This document shows, in pieces, positions 26,975 through 35,843 of a DNA stretch of 64,000 nt. A program made the position numbers and the translations under genes. Origin of the DNA: Chitinophaga agri (GTDB taxonomy: Bacteria; Bacteroidota; Bacteroidia; Chitinophagales; Chitinophagaceae); the NCBI RefSeq assembly GCF_010093065.1, contig NZ_CP048113.1:1240001-1304000 (forward strand), given 5' to 3'. Within the stretch, counting starts at the first letter, position 1. Each line of letters begins with the position of its first letter. The notes beneath the pieces were generated by a model. It was not told where the DNA came from and ran no database searches. It worked only from the letters and a program-made list of their open reading frames with translations.

Positions 26975-28915
26975 TTATTCGAATGGTCTTCTGCTAACTA
27001 CTTCTTCTTTTACAAGCGCAATAAACTGTTCAAGGTCCATTGCACCGAGATCACCTTTCGCTTGTCTGCGTACCGCAACTTTGCTTTCAGTCATCTCTTT
27101 TTCACCTAAAACGAGCATGTAAGGTATCTTCGCAAGTTCGGTTTCCCTGATCTTCTTACCTATCTTCTCGCTACGGTCATCTATTTCAGCGCGAATTTCC
27201 GCATTTTTTAACAATTCTGCTACTTTTTCTGCGTACGCCTGATTTTTGTCACTGATCGGTAGGATCTTCACCTGTGTAGGTGTCAGCCACAGCGGGAATT
27301 TACCGCCACAGTGTTCGATCAGTACCGCGATGAAACGCTCCAGTGAACCGAACGGTGCACGGTGGATCATCACCGGGCGGTGCTTCTGGTTATCTGCACC
27401 TACATACTCCAGCTCAAAACGCTCAGGCAGGTTGTAATCCACCTGAATGGTTCCCAGCTGCCATTTACGGCCCAGGGCGTCTTTTACCATGAAGTCCAGT
27501 TTAGGTCCGTAGAACGCCGCCTCACCGTATTCCACTACCGTTCTCAGGCCTTTCTCGGCTGCTGATTCAATAATGGCCTGTTCAGCCAGGTTCCAGTTCT
27601 CATCTGTACCGATATACTTCGCCCTGTCTTCCTGGTCACGCAGGGAGATCTGCGCGGTATAATCGGTGAAGTTCAGGCTCTGGAATACATATAATACCAG
27701 GTCGATCACTTTACAGAACTCTTCTTTCACCTGGTCAGGACGACAGAAAAGATGCGCATCGTCCTGTGTAAATCCACGTACACGGGTCAGACCATGCAGT
27801 TCACCATGCTGCTCGTAGCGGTATACTGTACCAAATTCCGCAAAACGGACTGGCAGGTCTTTATAGCTCTTCGGGCTGGATTTATAGATCTCACAGTGGT
27901 GAGGACAGTTCATTGGCTTCAGCATGAATTCCTCACCCTCTTCAGGGGTATGGATCGGCTGGAAGCTGTCTTTACCGTATTTCTCATAGTGACCGGAAGT
28001 GATGTACAGGTTCTTGTTACCGATATGTGGTGTTACTACCGGCATATAACCACTCTCAATCTGTGCTTTCTGCAGGAAAGACTGCAGGCGTTCGCGCAGC
28101 ATCGCACCTTTAGGCAGCCATAAAGGCAGCCCCAGACCTACTTTCTCAGAGAAGGTGAACAGTTCCAGTTCCTTACCCAGTTTACGGTGGTCACGTTTTT
28201 TAGCTTCCTCTACCAGGGCCAGATATTCATCCAGTTCCTTCTGGGTAGGGAACGTGATACCGTAAATACGGGTCAGCATCTTGTTCTTCTCATTACCACG
28301 CCAGTAAGCGCCGGCAATGTTGGTCAGCTTGATCGCTTTAATGACACCAGTGCTCGGGATATGTGGTCCACGGCAAAGGTCAGTAAAGTTACCCTGTGTA
28401 TAGAAAGTGATAGTACCGTCCTGCAGGTCCTTGATCAGGTCCAGCTTGTACTCATCGTTCTTTTCGGTGAAATACTTTTCTGCATCAGCCTTACTTACCT
28501 CGCGGCGTTCAAATGTGCTGTTCTGTTTTGCCAGTTCAGCCATCTTATCGCTGATCTTCTGCAGATCTTCATCGGAGATACTACGGCCTCCCAGGTCAAT
28601 ATCGTAATAGAACCCGTTCTCGATCGCAGGTCCGATACCAAATTTCACTCCCGGGTACAGTGCCTCCAGGGCTTCTGCCATCAGGTGAGCAGAGGAGTGC
28701 CACATAGTAGCCTTACCGTCCGTGTCTGTCCATGTCAGTAGCTGAAGGGTACCATCCGTTGTAATTGGCCGGGACGTATCCGTCACCTGACCATTAAATT
28801 TTGCGGCCAAAACTTTTCTTGCCAATCCCTCACTGATGGATTTGGCAACGTCCATTGCAGTTACTCCTGCCTCATACTGACGAACTGCGCCATCCGGTAA
28901 TGTAATGTTGATCAT
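26975..28915 (-). CDS. thrS: Threonyl-tRNA synthetase
   Basis: This 646-residue class II synthetase charges tRNA-Thr. An N-terminal TGS domain (about 1-62) is followed by the editing domain with H73-SSA-H77, the HxxxH of the second additional domain that clears Ser-tRNA-Thr. The catalytic core has motif 2 ([25 protein letters not shown]), the zinc-ligand Cys in MNCPHHC, and motif 3 ([11 protein letters not shown]). The C-terminal anticodon-binding domain starts at about [12 protein letters not shown]. The length is normal. It leads the thrS-infC transcription unit on the minus strand. Confidence 0.98.
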   Translation of the reverse strand: MINITLPDGAVRQYEAGVTAMDVAKSISEGLARKVLAAKFNGQVTDTSRPITTDGTLQLLTWTDTDGKATMWHSSAHLMAEALEALYPGVKFGIGPAIENGFYYDIDLGGRSISDEDLQKISDKMAELAKQNSTFERREVSKADAEKYFTEKNDEYKLDLIKDLQDGTITFYTQGNFTDLCRGPHIPSTGVIKAIKLTNIAGAYWRGNEKNKMLTRIYGITFPTQKELDEYLALVEEAKKRDHRKLGKELELFTFSEKVGLGLPLWLPKGAMLRERLQSFLQKAQIESGYMPVVTPHIGNKNLYITSGHYEKYGKDSFQPIHTPEEGEEFMLKPMNCPHHCEIYKSSPKSYKDLPVRFAEFGTVYRYEQHGELHGLTRVRGFTQDDAHLFCRPDQVKEEFCKVIDLVLYVFQSLNFTDYTAQISLRDQEDRAKYIGTDENWNLAEQAIIESAAEKGLRTVVEYGEAAFYGPKLDFMVKDALGRKWQLGTIQVDYNLPERFELEYVGADNQKHRPVMIHRAPFGSLERFIAVLIEHCGGKFPLWLTPTQVKILPISDKNQAYAEKVAELLKNAEIRAEIDDRSEKIGKKIRETELAKIPYMLVLGEKEMTESKVAVRRQAKGDLGAMDLEQFIALVKEEVVSRRPFE

Positions 28916-28967
28916 ACGATTTGAGCTGTTATTCTACAGCTATTGCTGTTTGCTTTTTATGTTGATT

Positions 28968-28984
28968 TTAAATAGCCTATTTAA
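28968..28984. promoter_or_regulatory. Palindrome in the thrS leader
   Basis: A perfect 17-nt palindrome (TTAAATAG-C-CTATTTAA) lies 53 nt upstream of thrS. TAACTTCG, a -7-like box on the minus strand (29000-28993), ends 8 nt before it. The palindrome would therefore sit at the transcription start and could be an operator. Another box, TACATTTG, is at 29034-29027. Confidence 0.35.
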
Positions 28985-29070
28985 CAGGCTTGCGAAGTTA
29001 AGAAAAATGACGGCATTTTTGTATATCAAATGTAATGGCCCTCACTGCATTCTTACGGCATGTGCCCTGA

Positions 29071-29634
29071 TTAATACTTTAAACTGTCCGTAACCTCGAC
29101 ACAGCCTAACATTCCGTTACCGAAATAAGGATTCTGTAACTTACTGCTGCGGCTCATCCAGTAGGCGCCCTTGTCATCAAATGCCATCGGACAATACTGT
29201 CTGTAAACTGTCTGTCCCTTCAGTCCTGTGGTCTGAACAATATCGTATAACATATCCGACACCATATTGAAACCGGCCCGTTTTTCCGCGATCGTCTCCT
29301 CTCCCAGTATGCCCGCCAGTTCGGCACTGATACTACCCGTGGCACTACGGATCGCCTCCAGCTTCACGGAATCTACCTGTAATAACTGCACTGGTAAGCT
29401 ATCCATGTGCTGTTTCAGCATCGCTGACCACTTATCTACATACGTCACATTACCCTGGGACAATCCTTCGGCCAGGTCGTAATACGCATCCATCGTTACC
29501 TGAAGGGAATCATAAAACTGCTGGGCATAGGGCGCTTTCAGCGGCTCCTGCGCTGTTGCCTGCTCTGCCGGTTGTCTGGCCGGTTCGTTACAGGACAGGA
29601 ATGCGATGATAACCAGAAATATAGCTGACCTCAT
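29071..29634 (-). CDS. DUF3347 lipoprotein
   Basis: This 187-residue lipoprotein has a lipobox (FLSC, C15). A helical middle part (QFYDSLQVTMDAYYDLAEGL) precedes the DUF3347 signature at the C-terminus: YCPMAFDDKGAYWMS and NPYFGNGMLGC. The family is often found next to, or fused to, metal-efflux (CusB-like) adaptors, and its conserved Cys and Met residues suggest copper or silver binding in the periplasm. Here it stands alone, without an efflux gene beside it. A TATCTTTG box lies 22 nt upstream. Confidence 0.8.
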   Translation of the reverse strand: MRSAIFLVIIAFLSCNEPARQPAEQATAQEPLKAPYAQQFYDSLQVTMDAYYDLAEGLSQGNVTYVDKWSAMLKQHMDSLPVQLLQVDSVKLEAIRSATGSISAELAGILGEETIAEKRAGFNMVSDMLYDIVQTTGLKGQTVYRQYCPMAFDDKGAYWMSRSSKLQNPYFGNGMLGCVEVTDSLKY

Positions 29635-29655
29635 GTTTTATTTCACTTTTGCGGC

Positions 29656-29663
29656 CAAAGATA
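29656..29663 (-). promoter_or_regulatory. -7 box of the DUF3347 lipoprotein gene
   Basis: TATCTTTG on the minus strand, 22 nt before the start codon, matches the consensus fully. No good -33 element was seen. Confidence 0.5.
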
Positions 29664-29720
29664 ATCGAATCATATGATAGAAGTACGCCCCTCCCACTAG
29701 GGACTCTCCGCGAAAAGCAC

Positions 29721-29728
29721 TAACTTTG
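29721..29728 (+). promoter_or_regulatory. -7 box of the ABC-F gene
   Basis: TAACTTTG matches the consensus and lies 22 nt before ATG 29750. It covers the upstream TTG at 29726, which therefore cannot be the start codon of the transcript it drives. Confidence 0.5.
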
Positions 29729-29749
29729 CCGCTCTCAATTAAATTTCGC

Positions 29750-31738
29750 ATGCTGATAGCACTACAGGATATCACTTTTGAGTTTGGCGCAAGAGTCATC
29801 GTTGAAAATTCTTCATGGCACATTGTACCCGGCGACCGCGTGGGTCTGATCGGATTGAACGGTACCGGGAAATCTACCCTTTTACGTGTCATCAATGGTG
29901 AATACACCGTTTCGAAAGGCAGTGTAAACAAGATTAAAAACCTCTCCCTCGGATTCTTTAACCAGGACCTCCTCAGTTTTGAATCTGATGAATCTATCCT
30001 GAACGTGGGTATGACCGCTTTTGAAGCGGCCATCAAACTGGAAAAAGAGATTGAGCGGATCACCAAAGAGCTGGAAACCAATGAAGAAGAGGCCCTGCTC
30101 ATGGAATATGCCGACAAACTGCACGAATTCGAAGCCCTGGATGGCTATAATATCAGACATAAGACAGCACAGGTACTGGAAGGTCTCGGATTTTCCACTG
30201 CCGACCTGGAACGCCCCTACAGTCAGTTCTCCGGAGGCTGGCGGATGCGTGTACTACTGGCCAAACTGATCCTTCAGCAGCCGGACGTACTCATGCTCGA
30301 TGAGCCGACGAACCACCTTGACCTCCCATCCATCGAATGGCTGGAGAAATACCTCCTGGGCTATAACGGCGCCGTGATCATCGTTTCGCACGACCGTTTC
30401 TTCCTCGACAGAATGGTGAACAAGATCGTGGAACTCTACCAGCAGGAGTTACACCACTATGCCGGTAACTACGAAGACTACGAAGAAGAGAAGATCCTCC
30501 GCCGTGAAATGCAGCAGCGCGCCTATGAAAACCAGCAGGACTATATCCGTCAGCAGGAACGTTTCATTGAGCGTTTTAAAGCCAAAGCCTCCAAAGCGGC
30601 ACAGGCACAAAGTATCGCCAAACGCCTGGACAGACTCGAAAGAGTCGAACAGGTAGATAATGGTCCTTCCAAGATCCGTATCAACTTCACTCCCGACAGA
30701 ATACCCGGTAAGATCATCACCACCCTGAATAACGTAACCAAGAAATTCGGTAAACTGACCATTCTTGAAAACGCCAGCGCTGAGATCAACCGTGGAGATA
30801 AAATAGCCCTCATCGGTGCGAACGGTAAGGGTAAATCCACCCTGCTGCGCGTTATTGCCGGTGTTGAACCAATGGAAGGTGAGCGTATTGGTGGTCACAA
30901 CGTCGTGCCCAGCTTCTACGCACAGCACCAGCTGGAAAGCCTCGACCTGAACAGTGAGATCCTGGACGAACTGAAGAACTTCGGTAGCGGTCGTACGGAG
31001 GTAGAACTCCGCGCCCTGCTGGGTTGTTTCCTCTTCACCGGCGATGATGTATATAAAAGGATCAAGATCCTTTCCGGTGGTGAGAAAGCACGTGTGGCAC
31101 TGGCCAAGACCATTATCAGCCAGGCCAACTTCCTGCTGCTCGATGAGCCGACAAACCACCTCGACATGAACTCCGTGCAGATGCTGATCGATGCATTGGC
31201 ACAATACGATGGTACCTATGTACTCGTATCGCACGACCGTTACTTCGTGAGCCAGACTGCCAACAAGATCTGGGAGATCGTTGACGGTGAGATCAAGGAA
31301 TTCAAAGGCACCTACGCTGAGTGGGAGGAGTTTAAAAAACGCCAGGCAGATGCCCTGAAACTGGCTTCCGGCGACAAAGGCAACGAGTCAAAAAAAAAAG
31401 AAATAAAGAAAGAGCAGGCCACGAATAACAACAATAATTCCGGTAAAAAAGACAATACCCCTGCTCCTGACCAGCCGAAAAATGCACCTTTTGACAAGGA
31501 AAAACAAAAGGAACTGCAGAAGTACAAACGCCAGTTCCAGCAACTGGAAGACCAGCTGGCAAAACTGCATGAGAAAAAGGCATCCCTGGAAACGGCCATG
31601 AACAACCCGGACGTCTATGCCGACAGGAAGAAATTCCAGCAGCTGGAATCTGAGTACGCCCAGATCGGCAGAGACCTGAAACAGGCTACCGGTGAATATG
31701 AGCAGGTGTTTGAGAAATTAATGGAACTGGAGGGATAG
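29750..31738 (+). CDS. ABC-F family ATPase (ribosome-associated)
   Basis: The start is ATG 29750, giving 662 residues. It has two ABC domains in one chain without membrane segments. The first has Walker A GLNGTGKST (35-43), signature FSGGWRMRV and Walker B VLMLDEPTNHLD. The second has GANGKGKST, LSGGEKARV and FLLLDEPTNHLD. The linker between them (DYIRQQERFIERFKAKASKA) is the P-site tRNA-interaction arm typical of ABC-F proteins. A Lys-rich, low-complexity stretch and a C-terminal coiled coil follow. The layout resembles Uup/EttA-type translation factors, which act on the ribosomal E site. An antibiotic-protection role is possible but not indicated. A strong terminator follows. Confidence 0.93.
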   Translation: MLIALQDITFEFGARVIVENSSWHIVPGDRVGLIGLNGTGKSTLLRVINGEYTVSKGSVNKIKNLSLGFFNQDLLSFESDESILNVGMTAFEAAIKLEKEIERITKELETNEEEALLMEYADKLHEFEALDGYNIRHKTAQVLEGLGFSTADLERPYSQFSGGWRMRVLLAKLILQQPDVLMLDEPTNHLDLPSIEWLEKYLLGYNGAVIIVSHDRFFLDRMVNKIVELYQQELHHYAGNYEDYEEEKILRREMQQRAYENQQDYIRQQERFIERFKAKASKAAQAQSIAKRLDRLERVEQVDNGPSKIRINFTPDRIPGKIITTLNNVTKKFGKLTILENASAEINRGDKIALIGANGKGKSTLLRVIAGVEPMEGERIGGHNVVPSFYAQHQLESLDLNSEILDELKNFGSGRTEVELRALLGCFLFTGDDVYKRIKILSGGEKARVALAKTIISQANFLLLDEPTNHLDMNSVQMLIDALAQYDGTYVLVSHDRYFVSQTANKIWEIVDGEIKEFKGTYAEWEEFKKRQADALKLASGDKGNESKKKEIKKEQATNNNNNSGKKDNTPAPDQPKNAPFDKEKQKELQKYKRQFQQLEDQLAKLHEKKASLETAMNNPDVYADRKKFQQLESEYAQIGRDLKQATGEYEQVFEKLMELEG

Positions 31739-31800
31739 TTAATTGAACATTAAGAACCTGGAAGTAGGAATTGGTGCTACCAATTGACTGACATACATAG

Positions 31801-31838
31801 AGAGCGCTCATGATTTTACTGTCATGAGCGCTCTTTTT
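31801..31838 (+). terminator. Terminator of the ABC-F gene
   Basis: A perfect 13-bp stem (AGAGCGCTCATGA / TCATGAGCGCTCT) is followed by five T. It is a strong intrinsic terminator. Confidence 0.92.
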
Positions 31839-31978
31839 ATAATGTGAGGCCGGACCTGCCCAATGCATGATGGCTGATTCCCGGTTCCCGATTTCTTACA
31901 ACACTTCCCGTAACCTGCACGATCAATAATCCGCCCAAACTCGTACCTTCAGGCCCGGAGAAATATCAATAACAATTT

Positions 31979-32665
31979 ATGCAGCGCATACTCGTAGTAG
32001 AAGACGAAATCAAAGTAGCTAATACCGTCAAAAAGGGATTGGAAGAGAATGGCTTTGAAGTAGATGTTGCCTATGACGGCCGGATGGGCAAAAGCCTGGG
32101 CTCCAGTAACAATTACGATCTGGTCATACTGGACCTGAACCTTCCTCATGCAAACGGTTACGAAGTATGTGAAGTGATCCGCCGTAAGAATAATGCCATC
32201 CCTATCATTATGCTGACCGCCCTCGGTGGTATGGACGATAAAATGCAGGCGTTCGAACTCGGTGCAGACGACTACCTGGTAAAACCCTTTGACTTCCGTG
32301 AGCTCATGGCACGCATCCGCGTGTTCCTTAAAAGGGCCGGCTCTGAAGTACAGGAAAATAATCAGTACAAGATCGTCATCGGTGACCTGGAAATAGACCG
32401 GGAAAAGAAAGAAGTGACCCGTAGTGGTAAAAAGATCACCCTGACAGCCAAGGAATACCAGCTCCTGGAATTCCTCGCTCTCCACAAAGGCAAGGTGATC
32501 TCTAAGCTCGTTATTGCCGAAAAAGTATGGGACATCGATTTTGATACAGGCACCAACGTGATCGAAGTATACATGAACTTCCTCCGGAAGAAGATCGACA
32601 AAGATTTTGATAATAAACTCCTGCATACCAAAACAGGGATGGGATATTACCTGGCCGAAGAGTGA
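31979..32665 (+). CDS. OmpR-family response regulator
   Basis: This 228-residue protein has a receiver domain (phospho-acceptor D52 in VILDLNLPHANG, conserved Lys in YLVKPFDF) and a winged-helix DNA-binding domain (about 130-228, LTAKEYQLLEFLALHKGKVISK, TGMGYYL). It belongs to the CusR/CopR-like branch by general pattern. It overlaps the downstream sensor kinase by 4 nt (GTGA), so the two are translationally coupled. A short RND-adaptor-like lipoprotein follows the pair, which supports a metal or envelope-stress signal. Confidence 0.93.
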   Translation: MQRILVVEDEIKVANTVKKGLEENGFEVDVAYDGRMGKSLGSSNNYDLVILDLNLPHANGYEVCEVIRRKNNAIPIIMLTALGGMDDKMQAFELGADDYLVKPFDFRELMARIRVFLKRAGSEVQENNQYKIVIGDLEIDREKKEVTRSGKKITLTAKEYQLLEFLALHKGKVISKLVIAEKVWDIDFDTGTNVIEVYMNFLRKKIDKDFDNKLLHTKTGMGYYLAEE

Positions 32666-34065
32666 AGATCAAATATAAAATAGCGCTCTCCTATTCTGTA
32701 TCAGCATTTGTACTGTTGAACACCTTTGCCATCCTGGCTTATTACTTCTCTGCGCAATCGCGTAAGGCTGAATACCTGGAGCGCCTGGAATACCGTGCCC
32801 GTTCCATCGCTAACGTGATCATCGAAGATGATTATGTGAAAGTGGACCTGCTCCGGAAACTGGATAAGACCACCTTCCAGGACCTGTATAAGGAAACGAT
32901 CCTGGTATATAGTCCGTCATATGAATTACTTTATTCCAATGTAAAGGATACGGCTATCCGTACGCCCCGCCGGCTGCTGGATTATATAAAAAAGAATGGT
33001 GAATACAGCCATGAGCGTGATAATGGAGAACTTGTCGGCGTGTTCTATACCGAGGGCTCCATGTCGGTCATTGTACTGGTCACCTCCTTCGATAAATACG
33101 GCTTTCAGAACCTGCAGAACCTCAAACAGATCCTCATCATAGAGATCATCGTGGCGATCATCCTGCTGGTCGTCATTGGCTATTTCTTCGCCAAGCGGAT
33201 GGTGCAGCCTATTGACAAACTTGTCGAGCAGGTGCAAACGATCAACGCCAATAACCTGCAGGGCATGACGGTCGATGCCAAAGGCAAAGACGAAATTGCG
33301 CAGCTGGGTGCTAACTTTAATACAATGCTCGAAAGGCTCAGCAATGCCTTTGACCTGCAGAAAAGCTTTGTAAGTAACGCATCCCATGAACTGCGAACAC
33401 CCCTCGCTTCGATTATCAGCCAGTTACAGGTGTCCCTGTCCAAGGACAGAAGCAGGGAAGAATATATGGAAGTGCTCAACTCCGTACTCGAAGATGCCCA
33501 GCATCTCTCCGACCTGAGTAACGGCCTGCTGCAGCTGGCACAGTCCGGACTGGATGAACGTCAGTTCGTTTTTAACGAGGTCAGGATCGATGAGCTCATG
33601 CTGGATATGGGTAACCTCATTAAACTGAAACAAATGCCTGCTACGGCAGGTGCTGAACCGCAGAAGCCCCGCAGGGTTGATATAGACTTCCTGAAAGTGC
33701 CAGAGCAGGACACAGACCTCATCTGTGAAGGGAATGAGAGCCTGCTGAAGGTGCTGTTCCTGAATCTGCTGGACAATGCCCTTAAATACTCCAGCGACAA
33801 TACCGCCTTCGTGACCATCGACTTTACAGGCACCGCCATCCAGGTACAGGTGAAGGATAATGGCATCGGCATTCCGGCGGACGAACTGGATAAGATATTT
33901 GAACCCTTCTACCGGGCCAGCAACTCACATTCCGTGCGGGGCCATGGTTTAGGACTATCTATCTGTAAGAAGATCGTACAATTGCATAACGGCCAGCTCA
34001 CAGCGACGTCAACGCCTGGTGAAGGTACCACGTTCACAGTGGAACTGCCGCACAGACATCAGTAA
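32662..34065 (+). CDS. Sensor histidine kinase (transmembrane)
   Basis: This 467-residue kinase starts with GTG overlapping the stop of the regulator gene. Two transmembrane helices (about 8-28 and 156-176) flank a periplasmic sensor domain of about 125 residues. A HAMP domain (RMVQPIDKLVEQVQ), HisKA (H242 in NASHELRTPLAS) and HATPase (NLLDNALKYS, DNGIGIP, GHGLGLSICKKI) follow. It forms a two-component system with the preceding OmpR-type regulator. The membrane topology matches the CusS class, but the ligand is not evident. Confidence 0.93.
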   Translation: MKIKYKIALSYSVSAFVLLNTFAILAYYFSAQSRKAEYLERLEYRARSIANVIIEDDYVKVDLLRKLDKTTFQDLYKETILVYSPSYELLYSNVKDTAIRTPRRLLDYIKKNGEYSHERDNGELVGVFYTEGSMSVIVLVTSFDKYGFQNLQNLKQILIIEIIVAIILLVVIGYFFAKRMVQPIDKLVEQVQTINANNLQGMTVDAKGKDEIAQLGANFNTMLERLSNAFDLQKSFVSNASHELRTPLASIISQLQVSLSKDRSREEYMEVLNSVLEDAQHLSDLSNGLLQLAQSGLDERQFVFNEVRIDELMLDMGNLIKLKQMPATAGAEPQKPRRVDIDFLKVPEQDTDLICEGNESLLKVLFLNLLDNALKYSSDNTAFVTIDFTGTAIQVQVKDNGIGIPADELDKIFEPFYRASNSHSVRGHGLGLSICKKIVQLHNGQLTATSTPGEGTTFTVELPHRHQ

Positions 34066-34175
34066 TCTACTTTCACATTTCTTCTCCCACAACTACATTT
34101 TAAGCTCATTTTAATTGTCTTTAAAGCCTCCTTTAATTGACATTGCAGAGCTTTGCTGTAATTCTGAAAGACGTC

Positions 34176-34841
34176 ATGAAATGCACATTCTTCTTCACCG
34201 TTTTATTCGCCGCAGGCTTGAGCCTGTCAGCCTGTAGACATCAGGAGATTGAAGAAGGTGCTACTGACAAGACCTTCGTATTGAGTGATACCATGCTCAA
34301 AACGATCAGGATCGATACCGCCAACCTGAAGCCGGTTGAGAAGGAAGTACAGTTGCCGGGGAAAGTGGTCATCAACAACAGCAGGGTGCGGAAGACGGAT
34401 GTAGTGATAGATGTCGCCCAGGCTGATCTCCGGAATGTGAAAGAAGGATATGAGGCAGAGATCATTTCTGAAAGTCTGCCAGAGAAAGTGTTCTATGGCA
34501 AAGTGGAGACCGTCTGCCCTTCTAATGATACCGGCACCGGAAGACTGAACATTATTCTAAACGACCCGGAAGGACTCCTGAAACCGGAAATGAAAGCAGC
34601 GGTGATCGTGCACTGTGATGAAGGGGATGACATGATCGCCATCCCGGAGACCGCTGTCATTGCCGATCACAGTAAAAATTTTGTACTGGTCTTCAAAGAC
34701 AAATACAATATCCAGGTAAGAGAAGTGGTCACGTACACGACTGCCGGCGCCCTCACTTATATTCTGAGAGGGCTGAATGCAGGAGAGAACGTTATCTCCG
34801 CTCATCAGCGGCAGATATACGACGCACTCAGTGATAATTAA
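34176..34841 (+). CDS. Short RND-efflux adaptor-like lipoprotein without hairpin
   Basis: The start is ATG 34176; a TTG 39 nt upstream only adds a non-signal stretch. The product has 221 residues with a lipobox (LSAC, C20). It resembles membrane-fusion proteins: an N-terminal strand (EKEVQLPGKVV), then a beta-barrel (AQADLRNVKEGYEAEI, GLLKPEMKAAVIV) and a membrane-proximal part (IPETAVIADHSKNFVLV, LNAGENVISAHQRQIYDAL). The lipoyl-coiled-coil hairpin that contacts the outer-membrane channel is missing, and the protein is about 140 residues shorter than the CzcB of this window. It follows the two-component pair and is not beside an RND pump. It may be a metal-binding helper or a remnant. The ends are intact, so it is not an obvious pseudogene. 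Confidence 0.75.
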   Translation: MKCTFFFTVLFAAGLSLSACRHQEIEEGATDKTFVLSDTMLKTIRIDTANLKPVEKEVQLPGKVVINNSRVRKTDVVIDVAQADLRNVKEGYEAEIISESLPEKVFYGKVETVCPSNDTGTGRLNIILNDPEGLLKPEMKAAVIVHCDEGDDMIAIPETAVIADHSKNFVLVFKDKYNIQVREVVTYTTAGALTYILRGLNAGENVISAHQRQIYDALSDN

Positions 34842-34947
34842 ACAGATTTATGTTTTAGTTCGCATATAGGTTGATAGAATGGACATGCAAACAGGACTCT
34901 CACAGGTGTTATCATTTGTCTGAATCTGTTCTACATGCTCAATTACT

Positions 34948-34990
34948 CCGCCCCGCCGCAAAAGATACAACGCGGGGCGGTTTTTCTTTT
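34948..34990 (+). terminator. Terminator after the adaptor-like gene
   Basis: A 9-bp GC stem (CCGCCCCGC / GCGGGGCGG) with a 15-nt loop is followed by TTTTTCTTTT. Confidence 0.88.
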
Positions 34991-35046
34991 ATACCAATAG
35001 CTATATGCAGCCAATAACGTGCGTGACTGCACGCCGCCAGCTGGTT

Positions 35047-35586
35047 TCAGCTGATCAATAATTCTCTGATAGTCTGCCTCCCCGGCAGATCAGCTGCTAC
35101 CACAATGACTTTACCGCCAGCGGGTAACGCAGCTGCATTATAATACCAGTCTACACCATTCCGGCCTAATACGGCCGCTCCCTTCTCTTTTACCACACCT
35201 TCCGCATCGGCTACCTGTACGGTTACAGCCGCTACGCGGAATTCATCCCTGGCTGTTACGATCACGTCCGTGTTTTCCAACCGGATGTTCTGCACTTCGG
35301 GAGAGCGGTAAGCGTCTTTCACCGCCATATTATAGGCATTCTGCCCTGGCCCTGCCAGTGACGCATAATAGGCCTTTATCGCGGGATCATTCATCATGTC
35401 CCTGGCTACATCCGCCGCTACACGCATTTTATGCCTCGCTTCGAGCTGTTTTTGAGTAGGTTTTTTATTGGAAGGGCGGCGTTTCTTCGCCATAATGATC
35501 TGCCCATTCCGTTCGTAGATGGTGACTTGCCTGCCAATGCTGCCCCGTACGAGTTGCAGCAGGATATTGTCTTTAACAATGGCCAT
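35047..35586 (-). CDS. Hypothetical protein of a Bacteroidota-specific family
   Basis: This 179-residue protein has no signal peptide or membrane segment. The N-terminus (MAIVKDNILLQLVRGSIGRQVTIYERNGQIIMAKKR) looks like a beta-rich segment. A basic helical part with PTQKQLEARHKMRVAADVARD and a GPGQNAYNMAVKDAY motif follows, and the C-terminus is a predicted beta-sandwich (VIVTARDEFRVAAVTVQVADAEG). Similar proteins with a MAIVKxN start recur as uncharacterised genes in Bacteroidota genomes; this is from memory, without a search. No function can be assigned. A TACCTTTG box lies about 28 nt upstream. Confidence 0.8.
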   Translation of the reverse strand: MAIVKDNILLQLVRGSIGRQVTIYERNGQIIMAKKRRPSNKKPTQKQLEARHKMRVAADVARDMMNDPAIKAYYASLAGPGQNAYNMAVKDAYRSPEVQNIRLENTDVIVTARDEFRVAAVTVQVADAEGVVKEKGAAVLGRNGVDWYYNAAALPAGGKVIVVAADLPGRQTIRELLIS

Positions 35587-35613
35587 ATAAATAGTTTTTG
35601 AGGGTGTTGCTTA

Positions 35614-35621
35614 CAAAGGTA
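35614..35621 (-). promoter_or_regulatory. -7 box of the hypothetical gene at 35.0 kb
   Basis: TACCTTTG on the minus strand is a full consensus match 28 nt before the start codon. A TTG occurs 16 bp further upstream (35640-35638), slightly closer than usual. Confidence 0.5.
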
Positions 35622-35783
35622 ACGCCTTCGGTCTGTACAATACTTATTATTCAGTGTAAATGAGTACTAATACTTCATCTATATATCACTTCAATATCCA
35701 AAGCATATACAAATGATATATAAATATCCTTATAGTGACGGTTTACATTGAATACTAAAGCGAATCAACATGCCTGTTAAAAC

Positions 35784-35815
35784 AAAAGGGCGCCTGCCAG
35801 TGCAGACACCCTTTT
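35784..35815 (-). terminator. Terminator of trhO
   Basis: An AAAAGGG / CCCTTTT outer stem with a CTGC / GCAG inner stem lies 28 nt after the trhO stop on the minus strand and is followed by TTTTGTTTT on that strand. Confidence 0.65.
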
Positions 35816-35843
35816 CTACATATATATAAGTACTAAGCTGTTG

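Noticed and set aside
30449..31234. 261-codon minus-strand frame opposite the ABC-F gene
   Set aside because: It is a shadow; both ABC domains are intact on the plus strand.
34176..34841. Pseudogene of an RND adaptor
   Set aside because: The frame is intact, with its own lipobox, start, stop and terminator, so a genuine short form is more likely than decay.
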